This document shows, piece after piece, positions 1 to 7,197 of a stretch of DNA of 40,927 bases; position 1 is the stretch's first letter, and every line of letters begins with the position of its first letter. A program made the position numbers and the translations under genes. The stretch comes from an uncultured Bacillota bacterium (GTDB lineage: Bacteria; Bacillota; Clostridia; Christensenellales; Pumilibacteraceae), in assembly GCA_949294845.1 (NCBI GenBank), contig CASFJH010000048.1, forward strand, positions 1-40,927, given 5' to 3'. Under the pieces are notes generated by a model that searched no databases, was not told the origin of the DNA, and saw only the letters and a program-made list of their open reading frames with translations.

Positions 1-1
1 C

Positions 2-1864
2 AGATATCTGGATTTCGGTTGGATAGCGGTCGCGCTGTGCGCTCCGCCGATATTTATAGCCGGAATAAAGGGGCTTTTGCGCGGCAGACTGACTTCCGAT
101 CTGCTCATATCCATGTCTATAGTCGCGTGCATAACGCTTGAGTGTCTGGTCTGGAGCGGAAAGCTGGCCGGAGACGGACATTCGCACAGCAACATATTCG
201 CCGCGGGCGAAGTGGCGTGGCTCATGCGGCTGGGCGAGCTGTTGGAGCAGTTTACCGTAAACAAAGCGAGATCGGGCATAAAGCGGCTGGTAAATCTTAC
301 TCCAGCCACGGCAAAATACCGCGTGGACGGGCGCATAATCGAAAAACCGCTTTCCGAAGTCAAGGTCGGCGACGAAGTAACGGTTCTGCCCAACGATCTT
401 ATAAGCGTTGACGGCGTGATAATATCCGGCGCGTCGTCCGTTAACGAGGCGATTATGACGGGAGAAAGCGTTCCCGTCGACAAAAAAGAGGGAGACGCCG
501 TGTACGGCGGAACGTTCAACGGAGAGGGCGCTCTCTCGGTGCGGGTAACGCGCGCCGCCGACGAAATGGCAGTCGCCAAGCTGCGCCGGCTGGTAGAAGA
601 GGCGGAGGGCAAAAAGGCGCCCATATCCAAGCTTGCCGACAGGTGGGCGGGATACATAGTGCCTGCCGCGCTCGTGCTGGCGGTTGCAATATTTTTTCTT
701 TCGTTCTTTTTGCTTACCGATAGGAACTGGAGCGAGTCGGTGGAAAGAGCAGTCACGATGCTGGTGGTATTCTGCCCGTGCGCGCTGGCGCTGGCTACTC
801 CTACCGCCGTGGCGGCAGGACTGGGCAACGCCAGTAAGCGCGGAATACTTATAAAGAGCGGCGGCGCGCTTGAAACGCTCGCCGCGGCGGACACTGTCGC
901 TTTCGACAAGACGGGAACGCTCACTTCGGGCAAGCTGTCGGTAGAAAAGATGACGACTTACGGCGTCGACGAGAAATATGCGATGCGAATCGCCGGCGCG
1001 GTCGAACGTTACAGTGAGCATCCCGTAGCGGCGGCGGTATACGACCGCTGTTTCGCGCCGGATCTTCCCGAGGCGACCGAGACGCGCTCGCTTGTGGGCG
1101 CAGGCGTAAGCGCTGTGATAGGCGGCAAACGCTGCTGCGCGGTCAGGTACGACAAGTCGTCGGAATTCTGTTCCGACGCGATTAAGGCCGACGCCGACGC
1201 TCGGTCGATGCTCGCGGCCGGACAGACGGTCGTCGCAATCATTGAGGATGGCTCGCTTATCGCGCTTATCGCGCTTGCCGACGCGGTCAAACCGGGGTCC
1301 TACGAGGCTTGCCGCGCGCTGCGGGAAATGGGTATCCGCACGGTCATGCTTACGGGAGACAACGGCGCGGTGGCTTCCGGCGTTGCGCGCAAGCTGGGGA
1401 TTGACGAATACCGTCATTCGCTTATGCCCGAGCAGAAGCTGGAGGCTATAGACGATATGAAAAAAGCCGGCCGCACAATATGCATGGTGGGCGACGGCGT
1501 AAACGACGCTCCGGCGCTCGCTCTGGCCGATACTTCCGTGGCGATGGGCGCGCTCGGCTCGGACGCCGCGGTGGAAACGGCCGAAACGGCGCTTATGAAC
1601 GACGCTCCGGAAAAAATTCCGCTGCTTATTAAGCTTAGCCGCCGCGTGGTGTCGACGGTCAGGATAAATATAATCGCGGCAATGACGGTTAACGTTATCG
1701 CTGTTGCGCTTAGCGCGTTCGGACTGCTCGATCCGATAACCGGCGCGCTGGTGCATAACCTTTCGAGCGTTCTCGTCGTCGCTCACTCGGCTTTACTGCT
1801 TACTTTCGGCGCAAAACGCGATAAAAAGCGCCGTAGCCGCACGACGGAATCTGCGGACCGATAA
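2..1864 (+). CDS. P1B-type heavy-metal-translocating ATPase (5' end outside window)
   Basis: Membrane pump that exports a transition metal using ATP. The frame is open to the left edge, so the true start lies outside; the TTG at 77 and ATG at 113 are internal. Visible in order: N-terminal membrane helices, a loop with His residues (HSHS), the actuator domain with TGES (about 458-469), the metal-binding CPC of the transmembrane ion path (773-781), the phosphorylation motif DKTGTLT (905 on), the SEHP motif typical of metal ATPases (about 1013-1024), TGDN, and GDGVNDAP (about 1489-1512). The last helix carries HNLSS followed by VLVVAHS instead of the usual Cu(I) or Zn/Cd signatures, so the metal is left open. 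No N-terminal HMA domain is visible in the part present. The tail is short and basic. Confidence 0.93.
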   Translation, partial: RYLDFGWIAVALCAPPIFIAGIKGLLRGRLTSDLLISMSIVACITLECLVWSGKLAGDGHSHSNIFAAGEVAWLMRLGELLEQFTVNKARSGIKRLVNLTPATAKYRVDGRIIEKPLSEVKVGDEVTVLPNDLISVDGVIISGASSVNEAIMTGESVPVDKKEGDAVYGGTFNGEGALSVRVTRAADEMAVAKLRRLVEEAEGKKAPISKLADRWAGYIVPAALVLAVAIFFLSFFLLTDRNWSESVERAVTMLVVFCPCALALATPTAVAAGLGNASKRGILIKSGGALETLAAADTVAFDKTGTLTSGKLSVEKMTTYGVDEKYAMRIAGAVERYSEHPVAAAVYDRCFAPDLPEATETRSLVGAGVSAVIGGKRCCAVRYDKSSEFCSDAIKADADARSMLAAGQTVVAIIEDGSLIALIALADAVKPGSYEACRALREMGIRTVMLTGDNGAVASGVARKLGIDEYRHSLMPEQKLEAIDDMKKAGRTICMVGDGVNDAPALALADTSVAMGALGSDAAVETAETALMNDAPEKIPLLIKLSRRVVSTVRINIIAAMTVNVIAVALSAFGLLDPITGALVHNLSSVLVVAHSALLLTFGAKRDKKRRSRTTESADR

Positions 1865-1938
1865 ACGGCGCCGCAGTCTGAGACCGGAAGTTCCGGAATA
1901 AAATGTCAGAGCTGCTTCCGGCGGCCGGGAATATTTAA

Positions 1939-1968
1939 AGATCCGTCCTCAAGCGGCGGATCTGCTTT
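1939..1968. terminator. Possible bidirectional terminator between convergent genes
   Basis: AGATCCG (1939-1945) pairs with CGGATCT (1957-1963), with further weak pairing inside. It lies between the metal ATPase and the converging minus-strand gene at 2012-2551. The T-run is poor on the plus strand and moderate (TTTAAATATT) on the minus strand, so the function is only likely. Confidence 0.45.
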
Positions 1969-2011
1969 CATTAATAATATATAATAATATATTCGGATTT
2001 AACGTTGAGCG

Positions 2012-2551
2012 TCAGCCGCCGTAGCCGGTATTTTTAACGCGGGGCAGGGTACAGAACGTATTTTCGCCGTCGGTGCAAAGGACGGGGAGGAGGGCTGCGG
2101 CTGACAGTGCGCCCACTCTCTCGGCGAAATCCTCGTCCACTTTAAGCGCGACGCTTATGACGAAGTCGCACCAGCCGCGGAGTTTTTCCCACATATGGGC
2201 GTTAAGCGCGTCCGAATCGACCAGCAGGCCGAATCTCGATCGTCCGTGCCGGAACACTTTGAGCCGGCCGGCTTTGCCGAACGAGCAGTCGGAGATATCG
2301 TACAGTCTGCCCTTATGCGCGACTGCGGCCGAAGCGCCGTTTTCCGAGATAAAGGCGGCGATAACCGTTCCGCGGCGCGATTCGCTGAGGGCGGCGAGCG
2401 TTTTGAGCGAGTCGGTTTCTCCGGTCAGTTCCTTTTCCAGCTCAACCGCGCCCAGCGCTTTATATCCGATTACGACTATGTCCGAAACGTCGTCCTCGGG
2501 AAAATACGGTTTTACGCTGAGCACCAGCTCGTCGAAAGCAAAATAGTCCAT
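2012..2551 (-). CDS. Nitrilase-fold-like protein lacking catalytic residues
   Basis: 179-residue soluble protein, not a firmly recognised family. By eye it follows the carbon-nitrogen hydrolase (nitrilase) pattern: a strand DIVVIGY where the family has the Glu-bearing PE motif, a segment LKTLAALSESRRGTVIAAF like the helix and strand after it, AHKGRLYDISD like the region carrying the Lys, FGLLVDSDAL where the family has the nucleophile strand (ICYDxRFP), then GWCDFVISVA. All three catalytic residues (Glu, Lys, Cys) appear replaced, and the protein is about 80 residues shorter than the usual 260, with the first strand missing. An in-frame TGA lies two codons upstream of the ATG, which fixes the start, and there is no clear Shine-Dalgarno. 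If the resemblance is right it is a non-enzymatic relative. The fold assignment is inference; the gene itself is likely real because it fills a gap between converging and diverging genes. Confidence 0.6.
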   Translation of the reverse strand: MDYFAFDELVLSVKPYFPEDDVSDIVVIGYKALGAVELEKELTGETDSLKTLAALSESRRGTVIAAFISENGASAAVAHKGRLYDISDCSFGKAGRLKVFRHGRSRFGLLVDSDALNAHMWEKLRGWCDFVISVALKVDEDFAERVGALSAAALLPVLCTDGENTFCTLPRVKNTGYGG

Positions 2552-2603
2552 AGTTCATAATATGGCGCGGCCGCGCAAATGGTGCGAAAAAGGAGCGCAT
2601 CAC

Positions 2604-2631
2604 TTGACAAAACGCCGGCTTTTGTTATATT
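2604..2631 (+). promoter_or_regulatory. Sigma-A promoter of the acyl carrier protein gene
   Basis: Perfect -35 TTGACA (2604-2609), 16-nt spacer, -10 TATATT (2626-2631); an alternative -10 TATTAT gives 18 nt. It is followed by a leader of about 45 nt and a GGGGAG ribosome site before the ATG at 2682. Confidence 0.82.
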
Positions 2632-2681
2632 ATTAGAGAGAACCGGCATACAGCCGAAAAAATACGGGGAGTATAAACAAA

Positions 2682-2903
2682 ATGGATATAATGGCTGAAC
2701 TCAATAAGATAGTCGACGATTACAAGGGCGAGCACATAACGCTTACCGATTCCACACTGTTCGAGGAGCTGGGCTTCGATTCTCTGGACAAGGTCGACAT
2801 CATGATGCAGATTGAAGAAAAATTCGATATACAGTTTCCCGACGATCTCGTCATAACGACTGCCGGCGAGCTTAAGAACACCATCGCCGAGCTGATGGCG
2901 TAA
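2682..2903 (+). CDS. acpP: Acyl carrier protein
   Basis: 73-residue acidic carrier that holds growing acyl chains on a 4'-phosphopantetheine arm in the cytoplasm. The attachment motif is FDSLD with Ser34, followed by the conserved helix KVDIMMQIEEKFDIQF. Length is normal for an ACP. The first ATG (2682) fits the GGGGAG site about 10 nt upstream; the next ATG (2691) would be too far away. It has its own promoter and a strong terminator and is not next to fab genes, so this could be the main ACP or a dedicated one. The neighbouring SDR gene could share a pathway, but nothing in the sequence proves that. Confidence 0.93.
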   Translation: MDIMAELNKIVDDYKGEHITLTDSTLFEELGFDSLDKVDIMMQIEEKFDIQFPDDLVITTAGELKNTIAELMA

Positions 2904-2907
2904 GGAT

Positions 2908-2934
2908 AGCGGACGGCCGCGCCGTCCGCTTTTT
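2908..2934 (+). terminator. Intrinsic terminator after acpP
   Basis: AGCGGACGGC (2908-2917) pairs perfectly with GCCGTCCGCT (2921-2930) across a 3-nt loop, followed by a T-run to 2934. The ATG of the next gene begins only three bases after the T-run. Confidence 0.9.
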
Positions 2935-2937
2935 GTT

Positions 2938-3705
2938 ATGAAAAAGATAGTCGTTATCACCGGAACGTCGAGCGGAATAGGCGCGGAGCTGAAAAGGCTC
3001 TGTATCGAAGCGGGAGATACCGTAGTCGGATTGTGCCGCCGCCCGTCCGAAGGCGATATATACTGCGACGTTTCGGACGAGGCGAGCGTCAAGGCCGCTT
3101 TTGACGAGATTGCAAAAGTTTACGGCAGAGTGGACGTTCTCGTCAACAACGCAGGGCTGGGCGTATCGGGCGCGACCGAGCTGGTGCCGGTAAAAGACGC
3201 GCGGCAGGTGGTGGACGTGGATTTCTACGGGACGTATTTCTGTTGCCGCGCCGCGCTTCCGCTCATGGATAAGGGCGCGAAAATAGTCAATATTTCTTCG
3301 GCGTGCGCGCTGTTCGCGCTGCCTTTCAGGTCGGTTTACTGCGCGGCCAAAGCGGCTGTCAATATGCTGACGTTCGGTTTCAGAATGGAGCTCGAAAAGT
3401 ACGGGATCACAGTTGTCACCGTCTGTCCCGGCGATATAAAAACGTCGTTTACCGCCAACCGCATAAAGAACACCGATTCGGGACGGTACGGCTCGGACGC
3501 CGTCCGCGCCGCAATGAAAGTCGACGGCCGCGAGCATAAGAGAATGAATTGCGAAAAGGCGTGCAGACGCATTTACCGTATATGCGCGCGTAAAAACGGC
3601 GCTTTCTATATCGTAGGCGGCAAATACAAGGTTTTGTGGATACTTAAGCGTATTCTTCCGACCGGACTTTTTATAAAGGTTACCGGCCGTATGTTCGGAG
3701 GTTAA
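2938..3705 (+). CDS. Short-chain dehydrogenase/reductase (SDR)
   Basis: 255-residue classical SDR, an NAD(P)-dependent oxidoreductase of the cytoplasm. Seen: the cofactor loop TGTSSGIG (residues 8-15), NNAG (70-73), catalytic Ser120 or Ser121, and the pair Tyr134 and Lys138 (YCAAK), then CPGDIKT after the next strand. The C-terminal 40 residues are basic and hydrophobic, as in SDRs that touch membranes or act on lipids. The substrate is unknown. The start at 2938 gives the normal SDR N-terminus (MKKIVVITG), yet it has no Shine-Dalgarno and sits just behind the acpP terminator. The nadE start follows one base after its stop, so the two are probably co-transcribed. Confidence 0.9.
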   Translation: MKKIVVITGTSSGIGAELKRLCIEAGDTVVGLCRRPSEGDIYCDVSDEASVKAAFDEIAKVYGRVDVLVNNAGLGVSGATELVPVKDARQVVDVDFYGTYFCCRAALPLMDKGAKIVNISSACALFALPFRSVYCAAKAAVNMLTFGFRMELEKYGITVVTVCPGDIKTSFTANRIKNTDSGRYGSDAVRAAMKVDGREHKRMNCEKACRRIYRICARKNGAFYIVGGKYKVLWILKRILPTGLFIKVTGRMFGG

Positions 3706-3706
3706 G

Positions 3707-5563
3707 ATGTTCGGATATATCAAGACGGCGGCAATATCGCCGCGCGTTCACATAGCCTGTCCGCGTAAAAATGCGGACGAAATAGTCGGCGCCGTGCTTT
3801 CGGCGGACAAAGCCGGCGTTACCGTGGCGGTTTTCCCCGAGCTGTCGGTCACCGGCTATACCTGCGGCGACCTGTTCCTGCAGAGCGATCTGCTGGACGC
3901 GTCGGATGCGGCCGTCGCCGATATTGCCGCGCGCACGGCGAAAACCTCCGTTCTGTTTTTTATAGGCGCGCCCGTCAGGTCGGGCGGCAAGCTTTACAAC
4001 TGCGCAGTTGCGGTATGCCGGGGACAGATACTCGGCGCCGTACCTAAAACGTATGTTCCCAATTACGGCGAGTTCTACGAGCTGAGGCATTTTTCGCCTG
4101 CCGGCGATTTTATAGCTCAGGCGGATTTTGCCGGAGTCAGAGCGCCGCTCGGCGGCAAGCTCCTTTTCGCTGCGGAAAACGTTAAAGAGCTTGTCGTTGC
4201 CGCCGAGATATGCGAGGATCTCTGGGCGCCCGAGCCGCCTTCAGGCGGCGCTGCGCGCGCCGGTGCTACGGTGATATGTAACCTGTCCGCTTCAAACGAG
4301 ATTATAGGTAAAGCCGACTGGCGGAGGACGATTGTCGCCGCGCAGTCGGGCAGATGCGAGGCTGTTTACGTCTATTCCGATGCCGGAGAATACGAATCCT
4401 CCACCGATCTGATTTTCGGCGCGCATAACATGATAGCCGAGTCGGGACGGATAGTATCCGAAAGTCTGCCGTTCGCCGACGGGCGGTGCGAAGCGGCCGT
4501 CGATCTTCAGAAGGCGGTGTACGACAGGCGCAGAATGAATACTTTCTCGCCCACGAGCGGATATGAGCGCATAACGTTCCGCGCGTCGGAGGCCGAGTTC
4601 GATATAGGTCCCGTAAGCTCCGCGCCGTTTGTGCCGCAGTCGGACGAAGAGCGCGACGCCCGCGCGAAATTCGTACTGGAAATGCAGGCCCGCGCTCTGG
4701 CGCGGCGGCTGGACGCGACCGGCGCGGACGCTGTTGTCGGTATTTCGGGCGGACTGGACTCGTCGCTGGCGCTGCTCGTCGCGCGCAGGGCGTACGCTAT
4801 CGCCGGCAAGCGCGTTTCGGGCATAACGGCCGTGACAATGCCGTGCTTCGGCACGACGGGGCGCACGCTGAAAAACGCGCGCGCGCTTATTAAGGCAGTC
4901 GGCGCGACCGAGCGCGTGGTGGATATCTCCGACTCGGTGCGCAGGCACTTTGCGGATATCGGGCACAATGAGGCCGTGCATAACTCGGCTTACGAAAACG
5001 CGCAGGCGCGCGAGCGCACTCAGGTCCTTATGGATATTGCCAACGACGTCGGCGGTCTTGTGGTCGGTACCGGCGACCTCAGCGAGCTGGCGCTCGGCTG
5101 GGCGACTTATAACGGCGATCATATGTCTATGTACGGAGTCAACGCTTCAGTGCCTAAGACGTTAGTCAAATATGTTATCGCGGCGGTTGCCGACAGCGAC
5201 GTGCAGCTGAATAAGGTGCTGCGCGATATACTCGATACCGAGATCAGCCCCGAACTGCTTCCGCCCTCGGACGGCAAGATCGCGCAGAAGACCGAGGATA
5301 TTATCGGCAAGTACGAGATCAACGACTTTTTCCTGTATTATACCGTCAGGTACGGATTCGCAAAGGACAAGATCCTGTGGCTTGCGGCAAAAGCATTCCC
5401 TCACGAAAAAGAACTGGAAAAACGCTTCGATTTCTTTATGCGCCGCTTTACTTCGCAGCAGTTCAAACGCTCCGCTATGCCCGACGGCGTAAAAATAGGC
5501 TCCGTGGCGCTTTCTCCGCGCGGCGACTGGCGTATGCCCAGCGACAGCGAGTACCGCGGTTAA
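3707..5563 (+). CDS. nadE: Glutamine-dependent NAD+ synthetase
   Basis: 618 residues; makes NAD+ from deamido-NAD+ (NaAD), ATP and glutamine, the last step of NAD synthesis. The N-terminal half is the nitrilase-type glutaminase with a full triad: Glu45 (FPELSVTGY), Lys114 (VPKTYVPNY) and Cys169 (AAEICEDLW). The C-terminal half is the synthetase with the ATP-pyrophosphatase loop SGGLDS (347-352) and the conserved GTGDLSELALGW segment. Length matches the two-domain bacterial form. It lies one base after the SDR stop, with GGAGG overlapping the end of that gene. A palindromic repeat begins immediately after its stop codon. Confidence 0.97.
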   Translation: MFGYIKTAAISPRVHIACPRKNADEIVGAVLSADKAGVTVAVFPELSVTGYTCGDLFLQSDLLDASDAAVADIAARTAKTSVLFFIGAPVRSGGKLYNCAVAVCRGQILGAVPKTYVPNYGEFYELRHFSPAGDFIAQADFAGVRAPLGGKLLFAAENVKELVVAAEICEDLWAPEPPSGGAARAGATVICNLSASNEIIGKADWRRTIVAAQSGRCEAVYVYSDAGEYESSTDLIFGAHNMIAESGRIVSESLPFADGRCEAAVDLQKAVYDRRRMNTFSPTSGYERITFRASEAEFDIGPVSSAPFVPQSDEERDARAKFVLEMQARALARRLDATGADAVVGISGGLDSSLALLVARRAYAIAGKRVSGITAVTMPCFGTTGRTLKNARALIKAVGATERVVDISDSVRRHFADIGHNEAVHNSAYENAQARERTQVLMDIANDVGGLVVGTGDLSELALGWATYNGDHMSMYGVNASVPKTLVKYVIAAVADSDVQLNKVLRDILDTEISPELLPPSDGKIAQKTEDIIGKYEINDFFLYYTVRYGFAKDKILWLAAKAFPHEKELEKRFDFFMRRFTSQQFKRSAMPDGVKIGSVALSPRGDWRMPSDSEYRG

Positions 5564-5597
5564 CTTACTTTTCTTTCCGGCAGGAAAGAAAAGTAAG
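5564..5597. repeat. Perfect 15-bp inverted repeat after nadE
   Basis: Arms at 5564-5578 and 5583-5597 are exact reverse complements across the loop GGCA. It begins at the base after the nadE stop codon. No T-run follows on either strand, so it is not a standard terminator; it looks like the head of the repeat family described next. Confidence 0.85.
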
Positions 5598-5850
5598 CAA
5601 AAGAAAGGCAGGCAAAGAACTTATATAAACATTATAAACAAGTAAATTTTTACGGCAGGAAAGAAAAGTAAGCAAAAAAAGGCCGACAAAGAACCTTTTC
5701 AGATACTCGGTTTTTTTTGCATACTTTTCTTTTTTGTGAGAGAAAGATAATCGGCGGAACGGTGAAGCGTATAGACAAACGGTGAAGCGTATAGACAACT
5801 GATTTGTAATTTTAAGATACTCGGTTTTCTTTTGCATACTTTTCTTTTTT
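5579..5850. repeat. Cluster of four palindromic intergenic repeat copies
   Basis: Two direct copies (5579-5620 and 5654-5694) begin GGCAGGAAAGAAAAGTAAGC. Two more (5701-5735 and 5815-5850) share AGATACTCGG then a T-rich stretch with GCATACTTTTCTTTTTT. The reverse complement of the second pair contains nearly the same 22-nt core as the first pair, so the copies lie in opposite orientations. This 652-bp stretch (5564-6215) has no convincing gene: the small frames that cross it are made of the repeat itself. It resembles REP or MITE-like elements; no transposase is present in the window. Confidence 0.8.
5759..5798. repeat. Tandem duplication of a 20-bp unit
   Basis: ACGGTGAAGCGTATAGACAA occurs twice back to back (5759-5778, 5779-5798), inside the repeat cluster between the two inverted copies. 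Confidence 0.9.
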
Positions 5851-5872
5851 CCAAAAGAAAAGTATGGTTTTT
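5835..5872 (+). terminator. Repeat-borne hairpin, possible terminator
   Basis: CATACTTTTCTTTT (5835-5848) pairs perfectly with 5853-5866 over loop TTCC, followed by GTTTTT. It is the end of the last repeat copy and could stop read-through from nadE, though its A-T-rich stem is weak. Confidence 0.5.
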
Positions 5873-5906
5873 ATGCAAAAAAAGCGAAATTTCCGCATAA
5901 AAACGC

Positions 5907-5935
5907 TTGACTTTATTGTCATGACCCCTTATAAT
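5907..5935 (+). promoter_or_regulatory. Sigma-A promoter of the S10 ribosomal operon
   Basis: -35 TTGACT (5907-5912), 17-nt spacer, consensus -10 TATAAT (5930-5935). Transcription should start near 5942, about 275 nt before rpsJ. This is one of the best promoters in the window, as expected for a ribosomal operon. Confidence 0.9.
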
Positions 5936-5936
5936 T

Positions 5937-5968
5937 AAAAGGCTGTACACTATCGGTACGGCCTTTTT
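5937..5968 (+). terminator. Terminator-like hairpin overlapping the S10 promoter start site
   Basis: 5937-5948 pairs with 5956-5967 (12 bp, one T-G pair) and ends in a run of five T. It begins one base after the -10 box, so the predicted transcript start falls inside its left arm. It can end read-through from upstream as a full hairpin, or form a shorter 7-8 bp 5'-end hairpin on the new transcript. Confidence 0.75.
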
Positions 5969-6215
5969 ACGGGCGATATCAGGGTTGATGCGCGAGGTTA
6001 CTACGTCAAATTAAGCTTTTAAGGCGGAGAGAACTTGCGCGGACTTAGCGGCGGAATTACCGACTGCGGGAGATTGACAAAGCTCGGAACTGCCGGAGCA
6101 TTCCGGTAAGCCGTTTTCGTGCGGACTTGATGAAAAGTCCGAAACGTTTGCCCGACGTTTAACCCACACGGGGCGGTCGTCAGACTCTTTAGGCTTCAAG
6201 CAAGAGGAGAAACAA
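5969..6215 (+). promoter_or_regulatory. Structured 5' leader of the S10 operon
   Basis: A leader of about 250 nt without a gene. Visible pairings: CGGC plus TTACCG (6049-6052, 6057-6062) with CGGTAAGCCG (6104-6113), enclosing a branched region; CGGACTT (6122-6128) with AAGTCCG (6135-6141); AAACGT (6142-6147) with ACGTTT (6155-6160). An AGAGGAG ribosome site precedes rpsJ. It may be an autoregulatory leader of the kind bound by a ribosomal protein; no known leader family was recognised. Confidence 0.5.
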
Positions 6216-6524
6216 ATGGCAAGTCAAAAGATCAGAATCAAGCTCAAAGCGTACGATCACGACCTGATCGACCGCTCGGCCGAGAGGATTGTGGAAACGG
6301 CTAAGCGGACGGGCACCAAGGTGAGCGGACCCATACCGCTTCCCACGGAGAGAGAAGTGGTTACCATACTGCGCGCGGTACACAAATACAAGGACAGCCG
6401 CGAACAGTTTGAGATCAGGACGCACAAGCGCCTGATAGACATATACAACCCTTCGGCGAAAACGGTCGATTCGCTCATGAAACTCGACCTTCCCGCCGGA
6501 GTCGACATCCAGATCAAACTTTAA
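6216..6524 (+). CDS. rpsJ: 30S ribosomal protein S10
   Basis: 102-residue S10, normal length, part of the 30S head; S10/NusE also pairs with NusB in antitermination. Recognised from [15 protein letters not shown] at the N-terminus and the conserved GPIPLPTE loop, ending VDIQIKL. First gene of the operon, behind a long leader; L3 follows after 20 nt. Confidence 0.98.
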   Translation: MASQKIRIKLKAYDHDLIDRSAERIVETAKRTGTKVSGPIPLPTEREVVTILRAVHKYKDSREQFEIRTHKRLIDIYNPSAKTVDSLMKLDLPAGVDIQIKL

Positions 6525-6544
6525 GGTTGTACCGGAGGTGAATT

Positions 6545-7177
6545 ATGGAAAAAGCGATATTAGGCAGAAAACTCGGTATGACTCAGATATTCGACGAAAC
6601 CGGTCTTATGATTCCGGTGACAGTTATCGAAGCCGGACCGATGACCGTAGTGAGAAAGAAGACTACCGAGCGTGACGGATACAACGCCGTAGTTGTGGCT
6701 TACGAGGACGTTAAGGAATCGAGAATCAACAAGCCGCAGGTCGGCGAGCTGAAGAAAGCGGGCGTAACGGCGAAGCGGTTCATACGCGAATTCAAGTTTG
6801 ACAACGCCGACAGCTTCGAGGCAGGCAAAGAGATCAAGTGCGATATATTCGCAAACGGCGATATGGTAGACGTATCGGGCGTAACGCGCGGCCGCGGATT
6901 TTCGGGCGTTATCAAGCGCTGGAACCAGCGCCGTCTCAAAATGACGCACGGTACCGGCCCCGTTCACCGTTCGGTCGGATCGACCGGCGCGAACAGCACG
7001 CCCAGTAAGGTCATTAAAGGACTTCATATGCCCGGCCAGTACGGACATGAGAACGTCACCGTGCTTAATCTTAAGGTAGTGCGCGTTGACAGCGAACGAA
7101 ACGTTCTGCTGGTGCGCGGCGCGGTACCCGGCCCCAAGGGAGGCCTCGTGACGGTAAGACAGACCGTCAAACGTTGA
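6545..7177 (+). CDS. rplC: 50S ribosomal protein L3
   Basis: 210-residue L3, one of the first proteins to bind 23S rRNA, near the peptidyl transferase centre. Seen: the opening KAILGRKLGMTQIFDE, the central extension TRGRGFSGVIKRWNQ that reaches into the rRNA, and GHENVTVLNLKV near the end. Start fixed by CGGAGGTG just upstream. Normal length. Confidence 0.98.
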   Translation: MEKAILGRKLGMTQIFDETGLMIPVTVIEAGPMTVVRKKTTERDGYNAVVVAYEDVKESRINKPQVGELKKAGVTAKRFIREFKFDNADSFEAGKEIKCDIFANGDMVDVSGVTRGRGFSGVIKRWNQRRLKMTHGTGPVHRSVGSTGANSTPSKVIKGLHMPGQYGHENVTVLNLKVVRVDSERNVLLVRGAVPGPKGGLVTVRQTVKR

Positions 7178-7197
7178 GTAAAACCGGAGGAACGACA

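Noticed and set aside
4292..5122. 276-codon open frame on the minus strand opposite nadE
   Set aside because: Arg/His/Ala-rich translation without motifs, entirely inside a certain gene; a by-product of G+C-rich codon use.
5564..5870. CRISPR array
   Set aside because: The repeats are palindromic, occur in both orientations, and are not regularly spaced with unique spacers.
5565..5950. Small minus-strand frames in the repeat cluster
   Set aside because: Their translations are repeated copies of the same short peptide, produced by the DNA repeats themselves.
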